The notes under the pieces were generated by a model. It saw only the letters and a program-made list of their open reading frames with translations. It did not search any database and was not told the DNA's origin. This document shows positions 47,099 to 58,082 of a stretch of 64,000 bases of DNA, one piece after another. The position numbers were made by a program, and so were the translations under genes. Source of the stretch: Neopestalotiopsis rosae (Eukaryota > Ascomycota > Sordariomycetes > Amphisphaeriales > Sporocadaceae); NCBI GenBank assembly GCA_023078685.1, contig JALGAS010000008.1, forward strand, positions 1,364,001 to 1,428,000, in the 5' to 3' direction. Position 1 is the stretch's first letter, and each line of letters opens with the position of its first letter.

Positions 47099-48486
47099 TC
47101 ACGGTTTGAAGTATGAAACCACCCTTGTGCTCCCATCTGACTGAATTGCACATCCAATATAGGTCTGTACTCCGGTTTTGTTTCTCATGGATTCTGGAGA
47201 GCTTCAAGTATGGTAAGTCAATGTCTCCGTGTATTCATACCTAGGTTCCACAATGGAAGCACTCACAATAGTGTTTTCATTGCTTGGTCATATTGTGGCA
47301 TGTATTCTCCACGATCATGAGATTCCAAGTACTCACCTAGACCCCGAATTATCGACTCGTCGCTAGTAGAGTAATGCCTCACCGGCAGATAGACCTTCGT
47401 ACATGGCACCATGTCGCCGATCCTAAATTCAACGTTGTAGAGAATTCCTGCGGTACGATGACAATGGTCGCCCAATGACTCATCTGGCGATGCATTTGAG
47501 CTGAACAGTGCTTTCCACAACTGTTCGATGTCTCGAAGGCCTTGCAACAGACTATCACTCCTGTTTCGACCACCCAGAGTCATCATCCTGATGAGAGAAT
47601 CAAATGTTGTCTCCCGGCAGCGGAAATAGATCTTGAGACGTGATTTCAATGGATCAACAAGATCAATGGCCAACATTTCATACTCTATGGCTTGATTTGC
47701 CATATCGGAACAAAAGCTTTGGAAGGTGGAAGCAGCCTTCAAGTTCTCCTTGGTTATGTACGGAGCGGTGTTGATTGCTTGAAAAAGGACTTCAATGTTC
47801 GACTGATTGAAGGCTCTTGCTCTCATCTTCGGGAAGAAATATACTTTGATGGTGGCAACTATTGACAAGTCAAATCCGTAGAAAGTCGAAGAATTATGGT
47901 CATCTTGATCTTGGGTGAAAGTGGGACCCCGGTATTTGCCCACACCGAAGAACCTTTCAAAGTGGACGAGCCATTCCAGCCTCATTGACGGATAATGATG
48001 AAGAAGCTGCTCCTTGAAAAGCATTTCGCCGGCCAAGTTTCCTGGGTCTAGTGAAGTTCCTGCATCTAAACCAACGGGCTCAACAGAATAACGAATCTTC
48101 GGGGGTCGGTCCTTTGAGCCCCAATCCCAACTGAACTCAATGGGGGTCCCGTCATCTGTCATGAAGCTTGGCCATGGATCGTCCCTTTCCGTAGTTTCAC
48201 GGGAAATTCCAAGATTAGGAGCGACAACTTTGGCAAAGAACATTAACTCCCGAAATTGTAACTCGGGGCTATATCCGGCATTAGAGAGCAGAACAGCAAG
48301 CGCTTTGCCGGCATGTCGATTCCACCAAATAGTATGATGCCCACTTTGGAGTTGGGTGAGCTCTGAGTGGACTTTCTGCCAAATTGACGGATCAAGCGGT
48401 TGTATCAGACGCGAGTTCATATTATTGCTTTGTGATTGTTTGTTGTTTATTCCGATTGTGGTATTGCCGTTCAAAAATGGTGGCAT
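47099..48486 (-). CDS. Aromatic prenyltransferase, DMATS family
   Basis: Two exons (48486-47267 and 47201-47099) give 440 aa, the normal size of dimethylallyl-tryptophan-synthase-type ABBA-fold enzymes. The region DDGTPIEFSWDWGSKDRPPK has the catalytic Glu117 in the PIE motif. Further family features are IRYSVEPVG, an Arg/Lys/Tyr-rich diphosphate shield (IVATIKVYFFPKMRA, SRLKIYFRC) and the C-terminal strand GVQTYIGCAI..RVVSYFKP, recovered only when the 65-nt intron (gtgagt..tgaag) is removed. It should attach a prenyl group to an aromatic acceptor such as an indole, tyrosine or phenolic compound, without the metal-binding NDxxD motif of trans-prenyltransferases. The acceptor is unknown. A second possible start is MNSRL at 48420. 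It is divergent to the ammonia-lyase gene. Confidence 0.93.
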
Positions 48487-49264
48487 AGCACACGTCAGCT
48501 CGCTTGAGAAGTAGTTGGACTAGTTGAGGCACAATTGGCGTCTTGTGCATTCGGATTAAACAGTTATACGCGAGACTTGTGAACAAAAAGCGCTCCTTCC
48601 TCTGTATGATGCAAATATATATATCAATGCTTCCATTACGAAGACTAATTAGAAGCATGGGATGATCCACAGCAACGACAATGATAAGCTCGGACGCGCT
48701 GAGCGATTGACTCTGCATTGTCCACAGCCCAAAGAGTACATATCCACTTGTACACTGTGTAAACTCAGGAACTCCAAAAATGTCTTGGCGGTTCGCCGAC
48801 TCTCTGCTTGCCTGCTGATTTGGGCAGCCTGCTTACTGTCACAATGCACGCTCAGCAGCTGCATATAAGATCCGTGCCGCTCATGTGTAACACACCATCT
48901 CAGAGGCTGGGCATCATGAACCGCGAAGCTACAAGGCTGGACCGAAACGCCCGATGGCATGCATGAGACCAATTTCCCTCATGCATCTTCTGTGATCTGT
49001 GACGTCTCCTTATCTACGTAGCCATTAGAGGTGTGCTTGCTGGTGAGAACGATCGCCCCCATGCTCGGTTGCGCACTTAATTGGCGATTCCATGGTCCTA
49101 CCATTTCGTGGCGTGACATTTGTTTTGAAATATTTCAGCAGCATATTACTCCGCCATGCTAAATAGCGAAATGAATTCCGTATCTATTTCGTCGTGTTCA
49201 GAATTCGAAAGCCAGATGTGATACTTTTACAATATCAACAAACGCGATCCTGAACTTACTTATC
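48487..49264. promoter_or_regulatory. Shared promoter of prenyltransferase and ammonia-lyase genes
   Basis: A 778-bp interval between divergent start codons. It contains a TATATATA stretch near 48616-48623 toward the prenyltransferase side, CATATAAG near 48860, and the CGG-N4-CCG inverted repeat at 48789-48798. This layout allows coordinated control of both genes. Confidence 0.6.
48789..48798. promoter_or_regulatory. CGG-N4-CCG inverted repeat
   Basis: CGGTTCGCCG in the shared promoter has the half-site arrangement recognised by many Zn2Cys6 fungal regulators. A single short site can occur by chance, and no such regulator gene is seen in the window. Confidence 0.35.
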
Positions 49265-51699
49265 ATGAATCATACCAATATTATTCTCGGGTCATGGCGG
49301 CGCTTGGGTTCCTTGATTCACAAGGAACAACCGCCATCAATTATCCTGAATGGACAGGGTTTGACAATATCGGATGTCATAGCCGTGGCACGGTTCGTCG
49401 CCCCGCGTCTTTTTGATCCTCAGTTGAGATGTGAGTTACTCTAATATCAGTATACAGTTACACTGCACGAACAGACATTGACCCTTCAACCATTGCAAAA
49501 ATGGACAATTGTCTCACTTTGCTTGAAGAAAGGCTTCACGATGGCGATGTCATATATGGTATAACCTTAGTGTGGAAGACATTCATGACACTAGTAGTTG
49601 ATATTTTATTCTTTTAGGTGTAAACACTGGCTTCGGAGGTTCAGCAGACTCGCGCACCAAGGAGGTTGTAGAATTGCAGCAGACACTTATTCGAGAACTG
49701 CACTACGGTATTCTTCCCGCTGGAAGCAGAGATCATCAATCGGCGCCACTTGGAGAAACTTTGGACAGACATCGCCATGACTTGTCGTTTGATATTGGTG
49801 AAGAGTTGTATTTCATGCCTCGAAGCTGGACTCGGGCAGCGATTCTCATTCGGATCAACTCCCTGATTTCTGGGGTTTCAGCTGTCAGGCCGGTTATTGT
49901 TGAGCGAATGCAGGACCTCCTGAGATACGACATTGTGCCGATGATCCCATTGCGAGGTAGTATCTCTGCATCTGGTGATCTCAGCCCGCTATCTTATATA
50001 TCAGGTGTGATTCAAGGCAAGAGCACTATTCGCATGCTGTCAAGAGACCATCAGCATACATATGCGGATACAGCCTTGGCAAACGCCGGTTTGGAGCCTG
50101 TGGTATTACAGGCCAAGGAAGGGCTAGCAATGACAAATGGAACAGCGATATCAGCGGGGGCTGCTGCTGTGGCCCTTCACGACGCGAATGGTCTGGCTGT
50201 TCTCGCGCAAGTTCTGACTGCTATGAGCGTCGAGACCCTGAACGGAACCGCAGAGAGCTTCCACCCGTTTTTCTCCCAAACCCGACCTCATCCTGGTCAA
50301 GTAAGTCTCGGAGCTCTCTTACCAACAAGCCTTGGTCGGCATGTAATATTGATACCTTTGATAGACTGAAGCTGCACAGAATATCCTGGCATTCCTGGAG
50401 GGCTCAAAGCTTACAAAGGTTAACAATGGTGCCGACTTCTCACTGCGACAGGATCGGTACTCAATTCGAACTGCTCCGCAATGGATCGGTCCTGTGTTGG
50501 AGGACCTTGTCCTCGCATTCCAACAGTTATCCATTGAATGCAACTCGGCGACGGATAATCCTCTGATAACTCCAGAGGGCGATTCTCTCCACGGGGGGAA
50601 TTTCCAGGCCAAGGCCGTCACATCAGCAACCGAAAAAGTCAGGCAGGGGATCCAGAGTATTGGCCGAATGCTTTTCGCTCAGTGCACCGAGATTATCAAT
50701 CCGGCGACAAACCGAGGGCTACCTCCCAATTTGGTTGCTGAAGACCCAAGCAGCTCCTTCATTTTCAAGGGTACCGATCTAAATATTGCTGCATTGACAG
50801 CGGAACTCGGCTTTCTAGATCATCCTGTGAATCACGTCCAGACAGCAGAAATGGGAAACCAGTCTCTGAATTCGCTGGCTCTCATATCAGCCCGATACAC
50901 ACATATAGCGATTGAGGTACTTTCGCAATTGGTTGCCACCCATCTGATGGCCGCGTGTCAGGCTTTGGATCTTCGTGCTATGCACATGCAATTTCTGGAG
51001 CAATATCGACCTCAATTCAAGGAGCTGGTTACCCAACATTGGATGATCGATGGGGAACACAGTCATGTACTGAGCCACGACAGTGAGACTACCGTTCAAC
51101 CGAGTCTTGCAAATCCTGTAAATCATACAGAGAATTCATCAAATCTAGCCGCTGACTGGAGTAAGACTCACCCTCGTTCGTCTTGCACGACAGCCTTTGA
51201 TAAAGTGTTTGAGCCGCTTTGGTCCCAACTGCTGCTCTCCTTTGATAAGACGGCCGCCATGGACGCTCAAGACCGCTTTATCGAGATTGCAAAGTCCCTA
51301 CATTCTGTTCTCTTGGACTATGGCAATCCCAAGACTTCGTTTGAATTCGTTTCTCGATTGAGGGATTTTACGGAGGCCCTCAGCGTATCTCTGAAGGCTA
51401 CATGGTGCGCACACCGGGACGCGTACGTAGTCCACGGAGACGCCTCCGCGGTTCTTGGCAAAGCATCAAGAGCGATATACATATTCCTCCGCCATACTTT
51501 GAAAGTTCCCATGTTGACGAAAAAGAAATTACTGACTCCGTCGCTACCCGAAGCTGGTGTTGGTCTTGCAGCATCCGAACTGCGAGCGCCGACGGTGGGT
51601 TCCTTCACTTCTGTTGTCCATCGTGCAATAAGGGATGGAACTCTTGTCAAAGTGGCCGTTGACGTCCTTGATTCTTGTACTGGAAAACCATTAGAATAG
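49265..51699 (+). CDS. Phenylalanine ammonia-lyase family enzyme
   Basis: Four exons (49265-49430, 49475-49558, 49618-50300, 50365-51699) give 755 aa, as expected for eukaryotic PAL. The catalytic Tyr lies in YGVNTGFGGSADSRT, and residues 201-203 (ASG in RGSISASGDLSPLSY) form the MIO electrophile. Further family blocks are MTNGTAISAGAAAVALHDAN, DRYSIRTAPQWIGPVLEDL, SATDNPLITPEGDSLHGGNF and HVQTAEMGNQSLNSLALISA. The enzyme should deaminate an aromatic amino acid to the cinnamate-type acid and ammonia. The substrate-selectivity pair aligned with His136-Gln137 of Rhodotorula PAL is Glu110-Leu111 here, so Phe specificity is not assured. The fourth exon runs to a C-terminal shielding domain. All splice junctions are in frame. 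Confidence 0.94.
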
Positions 51700-52717
51700 T
51701 TATGGTTATCATGTAAAAAGGTTTTTGGCACACGGGGTCTCTGCACTCGGCCTGAAGAGGACTGAGCAGCAGGATGACTGAAAGTATTGTACAGCAAGAA
51801 TCGAGGTTAGCAGTACCTACCGTAGTGGGCAATTGAGGAGGGGGGCAGAAGTGTTCTTACCCTTCTGAAAGCGCTCAAAGTCTTCTGTGCCTACCTAACC
51901 TTACCTGGTTGTCAAATGTGCTTCTGAACCCCCTAAGCACCCCTGTAGAAAGACCACTGGAGGATAGTGTCCAAAACAACCAGCCCTTCATCCGTGATCG
52001 TAAATCTGTAAATCCGTAAGTCCGTCGTGGCTTAGTCATTAATCCGTGACCCTATTCCGTCCAAGTCGTGTATTCAATTCTTGTTATTGTCAAAAGAAAA
52101 GAAAATCAAGTGTTTTTGTCTTTTTTTTTTTTGTGGTTGGCGGTAGTGGACGTCGAATTAGCTATAGTGGACATTATAGCGGGCTTATAGTGGGATCAAA
52201 TATGCTTAAGACAAATGTGCTTCTTGACTACAGAAGTATTCTCCAGTGGGGAATACCTTCCAAATTAAATAATGTTATTATGTGTATGCAAAAGGTTTCT
52301 CAACCAATTAAATGCCCCACGTATTTGGCAAGCCGAACAGCCCCCTCCGCTGCCGCGGCTTGTGTGCCCACCGGATGCTTGTGCCACCACCGGAGACGGA
52401 TGACCGACGCGGACCTCGACATAGAAACAAGCGAATCTCGCTGTGCGATATGATTTATGGTTGGTGGAAAACAAGTCGTATGAGACGAACAGGTTTTGAT
52501 GCATGATTGTGAATCTTCCGTGAAGACTCTTTCTTATAGTCCAAAACACCTTTGAATTTCCTTCGAATGAGGTCTGTTTATCAGAATAGGGCAGTTAACC
52601 TCGTCCGAAACCCGTTGAAAATATTGCGAGATTGTAGTACAAGAATCTTTGAAATTCTGCCTTAACAAAAATAAAATACTCACATTATGGACCACGTTAG
52701 TGAAATTCAGATTCAAT
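51700..52717. other. Intergenic with subterminal-repeat-like motifs
   Basis: A 1.0-kb gap between the ammonia-lyase and GH39-like genes. It contains clustered short repeats (AATCCGT-type words at 51990-52050; TAGTGGAC-type words at 52144-52195) and a T run at 52121-52132. No transposase frame is visible. Confidence 0.5.
52144..52195 (+). repeat. Cluster of TAGTGGAC-like octamers
   Basis: TAGTGGAC occurs at 52144 and 52165, TAGCGGGC at 52177 and TAGTGGGA at 52188. Such spaced short repeats are seen near ends of some pogo/Fot-type elements, but no inverted partner or target duplication was established. Confidence 0.4.
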
Positions 52718-54434
52718 ATGTTCCACTCAGCTCCTGTTCTATTCTCACTCGCGGCGGCTCTCTTCTCGGTTTCGGGGGCCGGTGGCGCTTCCCTGACGCC
52801 TCGCGACGATGTTACGGCGTCCGTTGATCTGAGCACTACCAACAGCGAGCCGCAACATCTGGCATCGGGTTTCATATACGGAATCCCCGACAATTTTCCG
52901 AATCAAATCCCCGATCAATGGTAAGGTTTCCGCTCTTTCTTTATTTTCATATTTTATTTTATCCGATCTTGCATGTTTGCCTTTTCATACACACCGGATG
53001 TGCTCTTCAAACTAATGGTATGTTGCAGGTATAGCGACATTGACTTCAATTACGGTCGTTTCGGCGGAGCACAGTTGAGTGCGCTGGCGCGGGGGTGGAT
53101 CTGGGGCAAAGACGAGTTTGACGCAAGACTCAATTCATCATTGCTCAACTACGAGGTAAAAGACATTTTGAGAGACACTGCCTGCAAAATCAACTCGACA
53201 TGCTAAGTTAAGTGAAACAGGTGTGCAGACAGTTTGATGCCAATGTCATTGTCCTGGTTCACGACATATGGGGCACAGACAGTAAGTCGGATATATCAAG
53301 GCAAAGAATCGTCACATGGGTAGTCCACTGATCTTGCTACCAGGTGCCAACAGCTCAACTATATGGCCGGGAGATGATGGAGACTGGACAGATTGGGACC
53401 TGTACCTGACCAACCTGCTCAATAACTTTGTCTCAAACGACATGCTTGAAGGACTTGTCATTGATATTTGGAACGAGCCTGACTTGTCGACCTTTTGGCG
53501 CCGAGACTTGCAACAATGGGTCGACCTATATATCAGAACACACAAGACAATTCGGTAGGGGTTCTTTTCATCATTTCTTGAGGTGTTCTGTATGAGATCC
53601 ACTGACTTCGTCCCCAGATCTGACCCTCGCTTCGACGGTGTGAAGATCAGTGGACCAAGTCTCTCCGGGCTGCCCGCCAGCGACAACGAGTGGTGGACGA
53701 CATGGCTGCAGCAGATTGCCGGCAACGGCACCGCGCCGGATCAGTGGTCCTACCACATGGAACACTCGCTCGCCAACGCCGAAAACGACCCCCGCGTCAC
53801 CAATGCGACGCTGGCGGCCATGCTGGACGAGTACGGGCTCCCCCAGCGCGAGGTCAACATCAACGAGTACGCCATCCTGGGCGAGATGCACCCGTCGGGC
53901 TACGCGTGGTGGATCGCCCGTCTGGAGCGCTACAACTTTTGGGGCCTCTTGGGCAACTGGAACGCGGGCACGGCGCTGCACGACCTCTTTGCCAACCTGC
54001 TCACCAAGACGAGCGACCCGGACGACTACGCGGCTACCGACTATGTCGCCGCGCCCGGCTACTGGGTATACAAGTACTACAACCTCAACATGACGGGAGA
54101 GCGGCTGACGACCACGGGCAGCGACGACGGATACTTGGATGTGTATGCGACCAGGGATGAGAATACCATTCGGCTCTTGGTCGGTTCTCGCGTCCGGCAA
54201 GGCACCTGGGCGGTCCAGCTCAACAATCTGAGCAGTATTGGATACGATGCTACCGACGGGACGGTCTCGATTAGCACCTGGGGCTTTGGCGTTGCCGACA
54301 TGTACACGGCGCAGGCGGCGCCCGATTTTAGGAACACGTACGATCACCGTATCTCAAACGACGAGTTGGTCTTCAAGATTTACCAGGACGACATTTACAC
54401 CGCCTGGGCGTTTGAGTTCGCTGTACTGGACTAG
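52718..54434 (+). CDS. Secreted GH39-like glycoside hydrolase
   Basis: Five exons (52718-52920, 53029-53155, 53221-53281, 53344-53554, 53618-54434) give 472 aa. A signal peptide (MFHSAPVLFSLAAALFSVSG) is followed by a TIM-barrel protein of clan GH-A. DFNYGRFGGAQLSALARGWI and FDANVIVLVHDIWGTD lead to the acid/base Glu in LVIDIWNEPDLSTFW and the likely nucleophile Glu in NINEYAILGEMHP. The C-terminal part looks like a beta-sandwich. Similar fungal proteins are annotated as GH39-like or unclassified GH superfamily. The activity is unknown, perhaps a beta-glycosidase acting on a decorated glycan. Only the start at 52718 gives a signal peptide directly at the N-terminus. Codon usage becomes GC-rich in the last exon. 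Confidence 0.85.
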
Positions 54435-55997
54435 CGAATGGTACCCTATGGCCTGGATGTGCGCAGAAGGCAATGGTCATGACACCTACTTCGTGACACT
54501 TTCAAGTTACGTGATTCGCTGGACGGTACATCGAGGTCGAGTGTTTCGAAGATGGTGTTGAGCGTTTGCGCGGTGTGCCCGTTGGATTACCTGGGGTATG
54601 TTGATTATCGAGAAGAATAAAATACCCGACCTTCTATCGCTTGCTAGCCGAGATTAATCCCCGCACCCAAACGTGGCCCCCAACAGGGCTGGGCTGGCAA
54701 TATTAGCAAGGCGACGCCCCGGACCCGCACCTTTTAGCGACGTTGAAATTCGCGAGTCAGTCCACGAAACACCAGTCGAAAGAACGATACACGCAAATGA
54801 GGTATCATGACTCGAGGTTGACTTTTCCATACTATAGCCTGTCAAAATTGAAGAGGGAGAATGACGGCAGCAAACTTTCAAGATATTTTCTTCCATTGAT
54901 ATGCCCTTGATTAGTCAGAGTATGTCAGCCAAGATCTGCGACACGGCAAGACAACAGGTTGTTGCTTCATTATGATATACAAAGTACGATACCATATGTC
55001 GCGCATTAATCAGATAACTCGTCCTCGCTTCAGTGAGCTGGCAAAAGCAGATACATGACATACCAAATACCTACCTAGGTTGGGTATATATTCCGCACTG
55101 AATGAATCGCTAACCATTATCCACGCAAGCGAGATAGTCCACAATGCATACCCCATAGAAAGTGACTATCAGACTATATCGAGACTGCTCGGATAAAATC
55201 GTATTCGGCATAGGTTTCGTAGCTCGCTTACGATTATCCTACGACAGCTCGAAGCGATGTGTGGTGGACAAAACGCTAAAATGCGACATAGACCCAGTGC
55301 CCAGCACCTTGACTGCTTGAGTCTTGACAGCACAAATAGGCGTGGGGCCCGAGATTTGGTGGTGTCGGGTTGTCTGCCGGCGTGGACGAACCAGTCGAGC
55401 CGATCGAGACGACAGAGCTACCAGAAGCGGCATACAAGAAGGCAAACGAATACCCTTTAAAGCCAATTCGGTTCGGTACTAAGCCTCGGAGGCTGGCACA
55501 TCCGGTTATGTGGGCTAGGAGGGTCCCAATGGTTGATAGGGATTTGTGTAGCGGCAGCCCGACCTTGCATTAGGGCGGGTGCGGCATGGCAAGACAGGGG
55601 TCTAGGGGAGCATGGGGGGCAATCTTTAGTGGTCAAGTGTCTCGCTAAGCAATACAGAGTGCAATCAATGTACCGTCCCTAGATATTATCCAAGCGTCAT
55701 CAAAATTGCACTGCAGGCTATGTATGCTCCATGTTAAGCGATGGATGTCTTTTCTTCGCCATCCCATATCTCGCACACCTTACCCAGCCGAGCTGTTGGA
55801 ATTTGAAATACCTACCTACTGTAAATTAATCCTGGGCCCGCGTCATGTAAGGGTCTCCCTTAGTGCCTTGCCCTACCAACCAGCTTTGACAAACATACGT
55901 CGGCTATATACTTTTATATACCTGGGGACCCTTTCCATCTTTACACCTCTCCGACCGACCGACAACCTTGAGTCTGGATACAGCACCAACCGAGAAA
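54435..55997. other. Intergenic
   Basis: A 1.56-kb gap upstream of the P450 gene. It includes a TACCTACCTAGGT stretch near 55066. No gene recognised; frames at 55239-55573 are short and overlap on both strands. Confidence 0.5.
55905..55920 (+). promoter_or_regulatory. TATATA elements before the P450 gene
   Basis: Two TATATA hexamers (55905-55910 and 55915-55920) lie 78-93 bp upstream of the ATG at 55998, a normal core-promoter position. Confidence 0.45.
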
Positions 55998-57578
55998 ATG
56001 GACGTACTCCTCCGGCCAGCCGTACTGGCGCCCACGTTGCTCATTGTTGGCTACATCATCTACCAGCTGTTTCTCAAACCCTCAAAATTGCCAGACCTTC
56101 CCATTCTAGGTGCCAGACCTGGAGAATGGTTTCCACTCTTGCGCGCGAGATGGCGAAACGCCATGGACATGCGGACGGCGTCCCTCACAGCCTATCAACA
56201 GTTTCGGCATCAAGCCTTCATCTTTCCTATTGCCGGCGCTTGTGATAGCATCATACTGCCCAGGGAAGAGCATCAGTGGTTGATTGACCAGCCCGACTCG
56301 GCCATTTCCATGCACAAAACTACCACCTCGGACCTGGAGATTGAGAATACCGTCATGGACCCTAAGCTAGTCATGGACAATCCGGTTCACCAACATCTCA
56401 TTTCCACAACGCTGACCAGAGAGACCGGCAACTTGATTCCAGAGTTATTTGATGAGCTTCAGTTCAGTCTGGATAACCTATGGGGCAAGGACACTGACCG
56501 GTACACCGAAATTCCCGTGTGGGAGGTGATGCAACGAATTATTGGGCGCGTGACCAACCGTGTCTTTATTGGGCTTCCCATGTGTCGCAATGACACGCTG
56601 CTCAAGACTGGCATCCAATGTGCGCAAGAGATTCCCGTGAATGGAACTTTCCTCCGCTTCATCTGGAAGCCGCTGCGCCCACTCGTCGCGCTCTTCATCA
56701 CCATTCCTTCGCGCATCCACCAGAATCGCTTCTTCCACGTACTCAGACCCGAGATTGAGCAGCGCCTTAGTAAACTCAAAGCCTCAATCGCCGATCCGGA
56801 AGCCAAGTCGCTGAGAGACGAGCCCAATGATTTCCTGCAGTGGTCCATTCATCAGGCAAAGGCCTCGGGAGACCCATACATGATGAAGCCGGCCACTCTA
56901 GCAGGTCGCATCATGCTGCTCAATTTCGCCTCGATACACACTTCGTCTTTTGCCATTACTCACGCCCTGCTCGACCTGGCCTCGTCGGAGCAGTCCTACA
57001 TTGATGAGTTGCGCGAGGAGATCCAAGAGGTCCTGGCCGCCCACGGTGGCGAATGGAACAAGCGGACCCTGGCGGCCATGACCAAACTCGACAGCACCAT
57101 GAGAGAATCGCAGCGCCTCAACTCGTTTGTGACCCTGGCCACCACCCGCACCGTCGTCGCGCCCGAGGGCGTCGACACTCCGACTGGTCTGCACCTCCCC
57201 CAGGGCACGAGGATAGCCATGCAGTCCTATCCCGTGTTCCACGACGCCGACATTTACCCTGACCCCTACACCTTCAAGCCCTTCCGCTTTGCGGCCAAGC
57301 GCGCGGGAGGAGACAGTACCGGCGAATCGACAAGCTATGTGGAAAAGGCTCGCCAGGCATGGGCAACGACCAGCTCCGAGTACACCGCCTTTGGACACGG
57401 CAGACACGCCTGTCCCGGCCGCTTCTTTGCATCGAGCGAACTCAAGCTGATGCTGGCCAATGTCATCTTGCACTATGACTTCAAATTGCAAGAAAAGAGG
57501 CCAGACAATGTGTGGTTTGGCATGAACAGGATACCGCCCATGAAGGCTTCCATCTGGGTCAAGCGAAGATCTGTATAG
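55998..57578 (+). CDS. Cytochrome P450 monooxygenase
   Basis: An intronless CDS of 526 aa from MDVLLRPAVLAPTLLIVGYI, an N-terminal ER anchor. The frame opens 10 codons earlier, but this start gives the anchor directly. The K-helix ExxR is ESQR (in STMRESQRLNSF), the PERF-like region is DPYTFKPFRFAAK, and the heme-binding loop is FGHGRHACPGRFFAS with the Cys ligand. The I-helix reads FASIHTSSFAITH and lacks the usual acidic residue, as in fungal P450s often labelled ent-kaurene-oxidase-like, which frequently act in secondary metabolism. It needs a separate P450 reductase. The substrate is unknown. It lies 4.3 kb from the ammonia-lyase gene, so membership of that pathway is only possible. Confidence 0.93.
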   Translation: MDVLLRPAVLAPTLLIVGYIIYQLFLKPSKLPDLPILGARPGEWFPLLRARWRNAMDMRTASLTAYQQFRHQAFIFPIAGACDSIILPREEHQWLIDQPDSAISMHKTTTSDLEIENTVMDPKLVMDNPVHQHLISTTLTRETGNLIPELFDELQFSLDNLWGKDTDRYTEIPVWEVMQRIIGRVTNRVFIGLPMCRNDTLLKTGIQCAQEIPVNGTFLRFIWKPLRPLVALFITIPSRIHQNRFFHVLRPEIEQRLSKLKASIADPEAKSLRDEPNDFLQWSIHQAKASGDPYMMKPATLAGRIMLLNFASIHTSSFAITHALLDLASSEQSYIDELREEIQEVLAAHGGEWNKRTLAAMTKLDSTMRESQRLNSFVTLATTRTVVAPEGVDTPTGLHLPQGTRIAMQSYPVFHDADIYPDPYTFKPFRFAAKRAGGDSTGESTSYVEKARQAWATTSSEYTAFGHGRHACPGRFFASSELKLMLANVILHYDFKLQEKRPDNVWFGMNRIPPMKASIWVKRRSV

Positions 57579-58082
57579 AAATGTTGAGAAATGGGTCTTG
57601 TTGGAGGCATACATGTATATAAAGTTGAGTAAACCTCGGTCTTGGGAACGGAATATCTAGCGCTGCATACATAATCCTTAATGACAAAAATACAATAACT
57701 GCTCCAGCATATGATTGTGAGGACTCTACCGTACTCCAGGATGATGTCGAGGTTCCTATTGGGCAAAATACTGCCAAGTTTAATACTATTATACAAGAAC
57801 AGGACTTGACTTTGTATACAAGGTATAAGTATGTCTTCAGCTGCCAAGACTTGCCAAATGCATATTGACTAATAAGATGGCGGATGACGATCATAGTGGG
57901 GCAGCGCCTATAATGGCTGCTCCCTTCGGTAATGCATTCTGGCTGAACTTATTAGCGAGATGATATAAACCGGGGCTGAGATCGTATGTTCGCCCAAACT
58001 CCCACAGGTATCGCAAATACAGAAGAAAGACTAATTCACAAATCATAAATAGGTAATCATTTTGACGAAATACTCAATCACC
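57579..58082. other. Intergenic
   Basis: A 504-bp spacer between the P450 and oxidoreductase genes, with a TATAAA at 57964-57969, 114 bp before the oxidoreductase ATG. Confidence 0.45.
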
